From assembly GCA_958441075.1 (NCBI GenBank), contig CAUCBQ010000054.1, positions 1-12,334 of the forward strand: a stretch of DNA of 12,334 nt, given 5' to 3'. The notes beneath the pieces were generated by a model that made no database searches, was not told the DNA's origin, and saw only the letters and a program-made list of their open reading frames with translations. A program made the translations under genes and the position numbers. Shown here in pieces: positions 6,556 through 12,334 of the stretch (position 1 is the first letter of the stretch; each line of letters starts with the position of its first letter). The DNA is from an uncultured Clostridiaceae bacterium. GTDB lineage: Bacteria; Bacillota; Clostridia; Lachnospirales; Lachnospiraceae.

Positions 6556-7628
6556 CAGTCATTTACCTCCATCATTTTCAGGAAACGGTCGAACAGGTAT
6601 CCGGAGTCTAAGGGGCCCGGACAGGCTTCCGGGTGATACTGCACGGTGAAAATGTTCTTTCCTGTGTATTTTAAGCCTTCGTTTGTTCCGTCATTGACAT
6701 TGATAAATGCAGGTCCTGCAACCTCAGGAGAAATCGTTGCATTGTCAACCGCATAACCGTGATTCTGGGAAGAAATGTACACCCGGCCTGTTTCCAGATC
6801 CTTCACCGGATGGTTTCCTCCTCTGTGGCCATATTTCAGCTTGTAAGTGTCCATTCCATTTGCAAGGGCCATAAGCTGGTGTCCCAGACAGATTGCAAAA
6901 ATCGGCACATTGGAGTCATAAAGCTTCTTTACTTCCTTAATAATAGCCGTATTCTCCTTTGGATCGCCGGGGCCGTTGGAAAGCATAATGCCGTCCGGGT
7001 TTGCTGCCAGTACTTCCTCTGCGGGAGTATCTGCCGGATAAACCGTAACCTCACAGCCTCTCTCGTTTAAGGAGCGGGCAATGTTGCGCTTTGCGCCAAA
7101 ATCCATAAGGGCCACTTTTTTTCCCGTTCCCGGAAGAACGTATTTTTCTTTTGTTGTGGTCTTTAAAACAACGCCTTCTACGGAATAGCTTCTGATCCGC
7201 TTTAAAACCTCGGAATGATCGGTATACTCTTTGGTAGTGACCATACCGTTCATGGTTCCTTTTTCTCTCAAAAGCTTTGTCAGGGCTCTTGTATCAATGC
7301 CGCTGATACCGGGGATATTCTGCTCTTTTAAGAAATTCTGAATGGTATCTTCACTGCGGAAGTTGCTTGGAATTCTGGATAATTCACGGACAATATAAGC
7401 ATCCGGCCATGCTCTCTCTGATTCCATGTCTTCACGGCAGATTCCGTAGTTGCCAATAAGGGGATAGGTCATAACTACTGCCTGGCCTGCGTAAGACGGG
7501 TCAGTGAGCACTTCCAGATAACCGGTCATAGAAGTGTTGAATACGATCTCACTGATTACTTCACGCTCCGCTCCAATGCTGGTGCCGGTGAACACAGTGC
7601 CGTCTTCCAATATAAGGTATGCTTTCAT
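6555..7628 (-). CDS. carA: Carbamoyl-phosphate synthase, small (glutaminase) subunit
   Basis: A 357-residue subunit that hydrolyses glutamine and passes ammonia to CarB. The N-terminal CPSase small-chain domain (about 1-150, with SMTGYLEVLTDPSYAGQ at 33-49) is followed by a class I glutamine amidotransferase domain with SNGPGDP (217-223), nucleophile Cys247 in ICLGHQ, and the His332/Glu334 pair in QYHPEACPGP. Length is close to that of B. subtilis PyrAA. The start is placed at ATG 7628, where similarity begins (MKAYLILEDG), with AAGGACAGG upstream; the open frame runs 24 codons further to ATG 7700, but that part overlaps the leader hairpins, has no ribosome site and is not conserved in the family. 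It is first in the carAB operon with its own strong promoter, and the leader structures may regulate it. Confidence 0.97.
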   Translation of the reverse strand: MKAYLILEDGTVFTGTSIGAEREVISEIVFNTSMTGYLEVLTDPSYAGQAVVMTYPLIGNYGICREDMESERAWPDAYIVRELSRIPSNFRSEDTIQNFLKEQNIPGISGIDTRALTKLLREKGTMNGMVTTKEYTDHSEVLKRIRSYSVEGVVLKTTTKEKYVLPGTGKKVALMDFGAKRNIARSLNERGCEVTVYPADTPAEEVLAANPDGIMLSNGPGDPKENTAIIKEVKKLYDSNVPIFAICLGHQLMALANGMDTYKLKYGHRGGNHPVKDLETGRVYISSQNHGYAVDNATISPEVAGPAFINVNDGTNEGLKYTGKNIFTVQYHPEACPGPLDSGYLFDRFLKMMEVND

Positions 7629-7671
7629 ATGGGGGTACCTGTCCTTTCTTATGTGTGTGTGTTTGGAGTTG

Positions 7672-7714
7672 GAGATGTAATCCATCTCTAAGGGCCGCAT
7701 TTCTGCGTCAGCCC
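7672..7714 (-). promoter_or_regulatory. Two-hairpin 5' leader of carAB
   Basis: Between the promoter and carA the transcript can form two tandem hairpins. The first (7714-7692) pairs GGGC/GCCC and CGCA/TGCG around a GAAA tetraloop with a three-base bulge. The second (7688-7672) pairs GAGATG/CATCTC around five bases. No T-run follows, so it is not an ordinary attenuator, and I do not see the PyrR anti-terminator sequence. A (CA)5 run at 7661-7652 separates it from the ribosome site. A regulatory role is inferred from placement only. Confidence 0.45.
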
Positions 7715-7725
7715 AAATTGTAAAG

Positions 7726-7754
7726 ATTATACTTTATTTCATTTTGTTTTTCAA
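7726..7754 (-). promoter_or_regulatory. Promoter of the carAB operon
   Basis: On the minus strand TTGAAA (7754-7749) and a perfect TATAAT (7731-7726) are spaced by exactly 17 bases, in an AT-rich stretch. Transcription should start near 7718, giving a leader of about 90 bases. Among the promoters in this window it is the closest to consensus. Confidence 0.75.
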
Positions 7755-7830
7755 TGGCTTGGAATCCTAAATTTTTTTGTGGTAATCTAATCTTTTTTGG
7801 CATGAAACTTGCTTGTACAGACTCAGACAG

Positions 7831-7875
7831 AAAAACAGGGCAGAAAGCGCTGTTTTAACGCATCTGCCCTGTTTT
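7831..7875 (-). terminator. Terminator at the end of the sugar operon
   Basis: Starting 7 bases after the EIIA stop codon, a perfect 13-bp stem (7875-7863 with 7844-7832) encloses an 18-base loop that itself has a GCG/CGC pairing. The 3' arm ends in a T-run (7835-7831) on the minus strand. It separates the sugar operon from the carAB promoter about 80 bases further on. Confidence 0.85.
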
Positions 7876-7882
7876 GGATTTC

Positions 7883-8353
7883 TTATGAGAATTTCAGGAT
7901 ATTCTCCTCGCCCTTTGCAACTGTACCATCTTTTTTATTCATGGTAAATGCGGCTCCGCTTGGAAAGATCACCGGTGTTACCAGAGATTTTCCCTTTGCC
8001 TTTACTGCCTCTAAATCTACCACTACCAGAGTCTGTCCCTGCTTTACCTTGGCGCCCTGCTCTACCTTTACGTCAAAGCCTTCGCCGTTTAACTCTACTG
8101 TATCCATACCAATATGGATCAGGCATTCTACTCCGTCTTTTCTTCTGAGACCATATGCATGACCGGTTGGGAAAGCTGCCGTTACCTCTGCGTCAAAGGG
8201 TGCAACTACCTCGCCCTCTGTCAGATCAATGGCAAAACCGTCTCCCATCATCTTGGAAGAAAACGCCGGATCTGCCACTGCTGTGATGTCCATCAGTGTT
8301 CCTCCTGCCGGCGATACAAAATCTGATTTCTTTTTTCCAAATAAAAATCCCAT
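7883..8353 (-). CDS. Stand-alone PTS glucose-type EIIA component (Crr-like)
   Basis: A 156-residue cytoplasmic phosphocarrier. EIIA(Glc) proteins take phosphate from HPr on a histidine and hand it to the EIIB domain of a sugar permease. The motif CLIHIGMDTVEL places the phosphorylated histidine at 80; the second active-site histidine is H65 in TGHAYGL. The fold spans the whole protein, with no EIIB or EIIC domain attached. Start ATG 8353 follows AAAGGGAG by four bases; an upstream in-frame ATG (8443) lies in unconserved sequence and is rejected. It is last in the operon, 108 bases after the HAD gene, with a possible extra -10 (TATACT, 8437-8432) but no clear -35. Its likely partner is a permease encoded upstream, outside the window. 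Whether it also regulates other uptake systems is unknown. Confidence 0.93.
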   Translation of the reverse strand: MGFLFGKKKSDFVSPAGGTLMDITAVADPAFSSKMMGDGFAIDLTEGEVVAPFDAEVTAAFPTGHAYGLRRKDGVECLIHIGMDTVELNGEGFDVKVEQGAKVKQGQTLVVVDLEAVKAKGKSLVTPVIFPSGAAFTMNKKDGTVAKGEENILKFS

Positions 8354-8461
8354 ATTGCTCCCTTTCCTGATCTCCTGACGCGAAGGACGCTGTCCCCCGC
8401 AGGGATCATTTCCCTTTATTCGTTCTTTACCAGTATAACTCATTTTGGGTGGGTTGGGTAG

Positions 8462-9244
8462 TTATTTTTTTCTAAAATCAAAACGCACTTCCGCCGGACA
8501 GGAATCCGAAAGCAGCTCTGCCACATCATGAAGTACTCCTGCTGCTTCCCGACGTACTTCTTCTGACGCCCATACAGGCGCTGCACCATGAAATTCACGG
8601 AGCATTCCCGTATCATTGGCGCTGTCTCCCATTACACGAATCTCCTCTATGTCCGGTCTGCGGTTTAAAATCCAGTGAACCGCAGCGGCTTTATCCACTC
8701 CCTCTGCCACAATATCTGCGTTCCATACATTCGGGAATGCATTTACCCGGCTAAATCTCCTGCGAATTTCCTCGCAGAGACTTCGAATATAAGCTTCATC
8801 CTTGTTCCGTCTGTGAATTTGAAGAATCGCTTCAAGCCCTTGGGCCTGATCGATGGTACACACTCCGTCACAGGGCTTCTGGGTCGTTGTTCCCAGAGCA
8901 GACAAAACGTTGATTTTTCTGTCAATCATGGAAACACCGCTTCCGTCCCCGTCCAGTCCATGAAGAAACCGGAGTATTTCAAGAGCCGTATCCTTCTCTA
9001 TGGTGCGGCAGAACAAAAGCGTTCCCTCCCGATCCGTAATGGCAGCCCCGTTATTCAGGATCAGCCCGTCCGGTTTCAGTCCAAAGGGCTCCAGCTGCTC
9101 CTCAATGGAAGCGCGATTTCTCCCCGTCGCAATAAAAAACAGATTTCCATCCCTCTGCCACTGCCTTACAGCTCTTAAATTCCTTTCACTTACCCTGCCA
9201 TCTACATAAAGAGTCCGGTCAAAATCGCTTACCGCACATTTCAT
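8462..9244 (-). CDS. Cof-type HAD-IIB family phosphatase
   Basis: A 260-residue haloacid-dehalogenase-superfamily hydrolase, cytoplasmic, likely acting on a sugar phosphate. Motif I is SDFDRTL with nucleophile D7 and acid/base D9, where most relatives have DLDGTL; motif II is ATGR at 39-42, motif III K185 in GVDKAAAV, and motif IV GDSAND at 206-211. The inserted C2B cap lies between about 80 and 180. The start codon overlaps the nagA-like stop by four bases (ATGA), a sign of coupled translation; the best ribosome site, AAAGGAG, is rather far (11 bases). Its place between the amidohydrolase and EIIA suggests it dephosphorylates or detoxifies an intermediate or dead-end sugar phosphate of that pathway. 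The substrate cannot be read from sequence. Confidence 0.9.
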   Translation of the reverse strand: MKCAVSDFDRTLYVDGRVSERNLRAVRQWQRDGNLFFIATGRNRASIEEQLEPFGLKPDGLILNNGAAITDREGTLLFCRTIEKDTALEILRFLHGLDGDGSGVSMIDRKINVLSALGTTTQKPCDGVCTIDQAQGLEAILQIHRRNKDEAYIRSLCEEIRRRFSRVNAFPNVWNADIVAEGVDKAAAVHWILNRRPDIEEIRVMGDSANDTGMLREFHGAAPVWASEEVRREAAGVLHDVAELLSDSCPAEVRFDFRKK

Positions 9245-10428
9245 CCTTCCCGGATCTCCTTTCCCCGGCAGTATACGCAGACCAGGTTTTTCTCCTGATC
9301 CATAATGGTAAGATCCGCGTCCATTCCGGGAGCGATTTTTCCCTTTCTGTCATCCACATGGATGTATCTGGCAGGATTTAAACTGGTCATCCGCATAATA
9401 TCAAACCAGTCTGTCTTTGTATGGGCCGCCATATTCTTTACAGACTCCGCATATCCCATTTCCACGTGTTTAACCGCACTGTAATCCTCCGGGTCCAGCC
9501 ATTCTGTACGTCCGTCAAAATGTTCAATGCGAACCCTGTTTCCCTCTTTTACAAAACGCAGCTTACGTACATAATGTTCAAATTCTGTCTGAATCTGGGC
9601 CAGCCCGGTACAGTCCGTAGTAAGTATAATCCTCTCGCTTCCTTTGATGCGGAAAGCAATATCAAAGGCTTCATGGGCAACCGTCATGCCTGTCTGTTTG
9701 GCAAATTCGCAGAACATATCGTCAAAATACAGCGCAGCTCCTGCCACGCCCAGCTCTCTGTGATGAAAGCCCTTCATTCCGCTGAAGGTATGGGTAAAGC
9801 CTCCGATTCCCGCATCTCTCATATCGCAGATCTCCTGAAAGGTAGCTGCGCTGTGTCCGATAGCCGTCTGTATCCCGTGTTCCCGGCAGAATTCCAGAAC
9901 CTCTCTTGCCCCTGGAAGCTCAACCGCCAGCGTCATATGGCGGCAAAGCTCCTTATGGCTGAAGGTATCATACAGCTCCCTCATCACCTGAATATCAGGA
10001 TCAAGACAGCATTCCTCCTTCTGCATTCCCCGGTACTTTGGATTGATAAAAGGCCCTTCCAGATGAACTCCAAGAAGCTCTGCGCCTTCCGCATTTTCCT
10101 CATATACCTGATCCGCTGCATGAATACACCGTTTTATCTCCGGGATGCTGTCAGCGCCTGTGGTTCCAAGATAGGAAGTAACCCCGGAAAAGGGAAGGGT
10201 GCGGCACATTTTCCGCAGAGATTCTTCTGTTTTTTCATACCAGAAAGATCCCGTGGCCCAGCCGTGGATATGGATATCAATAAATCCCGGAAGGATCACA
10301 TTGTCGCTGTAATCCCTGTAAGGTCCTTCCCAGCTTTTGTAAAGTCCCTTAATCTTCCCCTGTTCCAGTTCTAAAAATCCGTCAAATTCCTCATTTTCCA
10401 AAATAATGTGTTTTGAGTACAGAACCAT
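9241..10428 (-). CDS. NagA-like amidohydrolase (N-acetylglucosamine-6-phosphate deacetylase family), divergent
   Basis: A 395-residue TIM-barrel amidohydrolase of the NagA family, which removes the acetyl group from N-acetylglucosamine 6-phosphate. Metal and catalytic residues are kept: HIH at 53-55, E124 in HLEGPF, H192 in GHSAA, H213 and D272 in TTDCTG; HHREL matches the usual HHREPG. Positions that contact the sugar differ: THLFNAM is THTFSGM (212-218), and where NagA has a DGxHVHP loop there is KQTGMTVAH (244-252). A segment rich in charged residues at about 295-320 also departs from the usual pattern. It starts 15 bases after the GH4 stop with AGGAGG eight bases before the ATG, and overlaps the HAD gene. 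No nagB (deaminase) is adjacent. Family is certain; the substrate may be an N-acyl sugar other than GlcNAc-6-P. Confidence 0.87.
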   Translation of the reverse strand: MVLYSKHIILENEEFDGFLELEQGKIKGLYKSWEGPYRDYSDNVILPGFIDIHIHGWATGSFWYEKTEESLRKMCRTLPFSGVTSYLGTTGADSIPEIKRCIHAADQVYEENAEGAELLGVHLEGPFINPKYRGMQKEECCLDPDIQVMRELYDTFSHKELCRHMTLAVELPGAREVLEFCREHGIQTAIGHSAATFQEICDMRDAGIGGFTHTFSGMKGFHHRELGVAGAALYFDDMFCEFAKQTGMTVAHEAFDIAFRIKGSERIILTTDCTGLAQIQTEFEHYVRKLRFVKEGNRVRIEHFDGRTEWLDPEDYSAVKHVEMGYAESVKNMAAHTKTDWFDIMRMTSLNPARYIHVDDRKGKIAPGMDADLTIMDQEKNLVCVYCRGKEIREG

Positions 10429-10443
10429 CTGTGCTTCCTCCTG

Positions 10444-11766
10444 TTACTTCAGATACCAGTATTCCCGGTTAACCTCCATGAGATCATCCAAAACAGCCTT
10501 AGCCTTACCCGGGTCCACCACAGTGCGGTTTACAGTAAGAGCCATCAGAGCCTTCTCATAGTTCTTTTCCCTGAATGCATCCACGGTCAGCTGCTCATAA
10601 GCGTACTGCCCTTCCATCAATCCCTTGTAAAACAGCGGAATCTCCCCATAGGGATATCCTTTTGCCCCATCCTTTCCAATGGTTCCCGCCACTTCAACAA
10701 TAGCATTTTTTTCAAAATTAGAAATAATTCCTTCATTTCGTACAAGAACAATAAATTCCCGGTTCAGATCATAGGCAATGGACTCTGCCACCTCTACCAT
10801 CAGATTTCCAAACACACTGTTGGTCAGCATTTCCATTCCGTCCATATTTTCCCGTCCCTCAGCCAGAGCGCACGCATCAAATACCTGCTTTTCTCTGGAA
10901 TCTCTGGCCTCGTCTGCCCTTGTATAATTCGGATCACTCTCAGCAGCAATCTCCTGAGGGAACATATAATACTGCATATAGGTAGTAGGTATGTATTCAT
11001 CAAAATACTTCATATACTGGTTCACACGCATATAGGTATCCAGCCATGACTTGGAACGCTGCTCTGCATTAAAGGGCTTAAAATCGTGATCTCTTAAATA
11101 GGTACGGAGTTCTTCAAAATGATCCTTCCCCTCCGTATCCTTTAATTCTGTAAACCAGCCGAAATGATTCAGGCCGAAATATCTGGCTCTCAGGCTCTCC
11201 TGAGGAACTCCCAGAATCTTTGCAAAGCTCTTCATCATGGAAAATGGCTGATCGCAGAGATTTAAGATCCGCTTATCATCCGGGAACATCTGATCCAGTC
11301 CCAAAGCTACAATGGCAGCGGGATTCGTATAATTTAAAATCCATGTATCTTTTGAGTAGGAACGAACCTTTTCCACCATCTCCTTCATGGCTCCAAGAGA
11401 CCGCATACCATAGGCAAATCCGCCCGGCCCACAGGTTTCCTGGCCTACCAGGCCATATTTTAAAGGAAGCTTCTCATCAAAGGAACGCATCTGGGTTTTC
11501 CCTACCCGCATCTGACAAAATACAAAATCCGTTTCCCTGTAAGCCACATCTGCATCTGTGGTAAATACCACCTCACACTCCGGATAATAGCACTTTAACA
11601 CCAGACGGTCATATGCCTCCATCTTTCCCATGCGCTCTTCATCTATATCGTAAAAAATAATCTTTTTTAATGGAAATCGTTCCTTATACTGCACCAGTGT
11701 ACCTACCAGAGCAGGAACACGTCCGCTTCCTGCTCCTGCAATGGTAATAATATGTGCTTCTCTCAT
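10444..11766 (-). CDS. Glycoside hydrolase family 4, probable 6-phospho-alpha-glucosidase (MalH/GlvA-like)
   Basis: A 440-residue GH4 enzyme (MalH and GlvA are about 440-450). The family cleaves 6-phospho-glycosides by an NAD+- and Mn2+-dependent oxidation-elimination route in the cytoplasm, after PTS uptake. Visible are RVGKTQMRSFDEKLPLKYG (87-105), GQETCGPGG (108-116), NYTNP (145-149), metal-site Cys171 in CDQP and His201 in GLNHFGWF, and the tyrosine-rich PTTYMQYY that should hold the catalytic Tyr. CDxP is the signature I associate with alpha-6-phosphoglucosidases; beta enzymes have CNxP. The nucleotide-binding loop is GAGSGRVPAL rather than the common GGGSTxTPG, which is unusual. AGGAGG lies seven bases before the ATG and overlaps the stop of the lyase gene, so the genes are tightly packed in one operon. 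Confidence 0.9.
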   Translation of the reverse strand: MREAHIITIAGAGSGRVPALVGTLVQYKERFPLKKIIFYDIDEERMGKMEAYDRLVLKCYYPECEVVFTTDADVAYRETDFVFCQMRVGKTQMRSFDEKLPLKYGLVGQETCGPGGFAYGMRSLGAMKEMVEKVRSYSKDTWILNYTNPAAIVALGLDQMFPDDKRILNLCDQPFSMMKSFAKILGVPQESLRARYFGLNHFGWFTELKDTEGKDHFEELRTYLRDHDFKPFNAEQRSKSWLDTYMRVNQYMKYFDEYIPTTYMQYYMFPQEIAAESDPNYTRADEARDSREKQVFDACALAEGRENMDGMEMLTNSVFGNLMVEVAESIAYDLNREFIVLVRNEGIISNFEKNAIVEVAGTIGKDGAKGYPYGEIPLFYKGLMEGQYAYEQLTVDAFREKNYEKALMALTVNRTVVDPGKAKAVLDDLMEVNREYWYLK

Positions 11767-11777
11767 TTCAATTCCTC

Positions 11778-12334
11778 CTAAGCAAACTCTTTTTTGAGTT
11801 TCTCTTTTATAATTGCCGCCATTTTTTCGGCCTTATCCGCCATTTCCTCAGCCAGAACACTGCACAGGCCCGTATAGCTGGCCGGATCAATCAGTTTTTT
11901 TAATTCTTCCTTATTAAACATGGATGCCAGAGTTTCATCCTCTGATAAAACGGTAAAATAATCCTTTCCCTCCAGCTCCGCTTTCATTGCCTTATCATAG
12001 AGAAGTTCATGGGCCTTATCTTTTCCCAGTCTCTCTGCCGCCTTCATCATCACATACTCACTGTTATCCAGCCCATGATTTATATTGGCATTTTTAAGCA
12101 TCTGCTCCTTATTGACATTCAGCGTTCTGGTAAGTTCCTCCGCCCGGATCAGCACCTCCGCAGTAAGTTCCATGGCTTCCTCCATAAGACCGTCAAAGAG
12201 CATATAGGAGCTGCTGTCTCCCTCAAACATCCGCACAGCAGAGTACAGGCCCGCTGCCGGCAGGGAATACAGCTTCTGGGAATTGGCTATGATTCCCTTT
12301 GCCAGCTTGGGATTGATCTTCTGGGGCATAGTGG
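11778..12334 (-). CDS. Fumarase/aspartase-superfamily lyase, C-terminal part (runs off the right edge)
   Basis: The last 184 codons of a gene whose start lies beyond the window. The first visible residues, TMPQKINP, are the end of the superfamily signature GSSxMPxKxNP; the catalytic serine is in the part cut off. These enzymes are homotetramers that remove a substituent by C-N or C-O beta-elimination, usually releasing fumarate. The C-terminal helices (NSEYVMMKAAERLGKDKAHELLYDKA and DPASYTGLCSVLAEEM) look more like the adenylosuccinate lyase / carboxymuconate cycloisomerase branch than like fumarase. The ATG at 12329 is internal methionine, not a start. It ends directly in front of the GH4 gene, its stop overlapping that gene's ribosome site. 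In a sugar operon its substrate is unclear: housekeeping adenylosuccinate lyase is possible, but an aspartyl-, succinyl- or malyl-substituted sugar derivative is an attractive alternative. Confidence 0.85.
   Translation of the reverse strand, partial: TMPQKINPKLAKGIIANSQKLYSLPAAGLYSAVRMFEGDSSSYMLFDGLMEEAMELTAEVLIRAEELTRTLNVNKEQMLKNANINHGLDNSEYVMMKAAERLGKDKAHELLYDKAMKAELEGKDYFTVLSEDETLASMFNKEELKKLIDPASYTGLCSVLAEEMADKAEKMAAIIKEKLKKEFA

Noticed and set aside
7629..7700. Longer N-terminus for CarA (ATG 7700 or 7685)
   Set aside because: The extension covers leader hairpins and the CA repeat and is not found in CarA proteins.
7842..7855. Catabolite-response-element-like sequence around GAAAGCGCT
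   Set aside because: It has about three mismatches to consensus and lies in the arm and loop of the operon's terminator, so the match is better explained by the hairpin.
9421..10374. A 317-codon plus-strand open frame opposite the NagA-like gene
   Set aside because: Antisense to a conserved gene, cysteine-rich low-similarity translation, no ribosome site or promoter.

Overview
The window looks like chromosomal DNA of a low-to-mid GC, anaerobic gut-type Firmicute, most likely a Lachnospiraceae-like Clostridium relative. This is inferred from strong AGGAGG ribosome binding sites, TTGAAA/TATAAT-type promoters, the Clostridia-like flavour of CarA, CarB and carbamate kinase, and a PTS-linked sugar operon. 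No RNA genes, CRISPR array or complete insertion sequence were seen.

Left edge (1-667): AT-rich, decayed DNA on the minus strand. It holds the first 49 codons of a WYL-type HTH regulator, cut off just after its recognition helix, with its own promoter, a perfect operator-like palindrome and a terminator. Next to it is the N-terminal fragment of a DEAD/DEAH (type III restriction-like) helicase with a damaged Walker A motif and an in-frame amber stop. This looks like the wreck of a mobile or defence island.

668-2180 (minus): a CPBP-family membrane protease-like protein followed by a GT2 glycosyltransferase, probably one transcript. 2335-3264 (plus): a carbamate kinase of the YqeA/ArcC family whose usual glycine-rich motifs are changed. 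It converges on carAB across a perfect 20-bp inverted repeat that should stop transcription from both sides.

3337-7628 (minus): carA-carB, overlapping by one base, encoding glutamine-dependent carbamoyl-phosphate synthetase for pyrimidine and arginine synthesis. It has a strong promoter and a leader with two hairpins. The window therefore carries both the maker of carbamoyl phosphate and an enzyme that can drain it to ATP.

7883-12334 (minus): a tightly packed operon entering from beyond the right edge: a fumarase/aspartase-superfamily lyase (partial), a GH4 phospho-glycosidase with the CDxP signature of 6-phospho-alpha-glucosidases, a divergent NagA-like amidohydrolase, a Cof-type HAD phosphatase and a stand-alone PTS EIIA(Glc) protein, ending at a strong terminator. 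A reasonable reading is that an unseen PTS permease imports a phosphorylated glycoside, EIIA supplies the phosphate relay, GH4 cleaves the glycoside, and the amidohydrolase, HAD and lyase process an unusual N-substituted or dicarboxylate-bearing part. The lyase and the altered NagA make this operon the best candidate here for an undescribed pathway.
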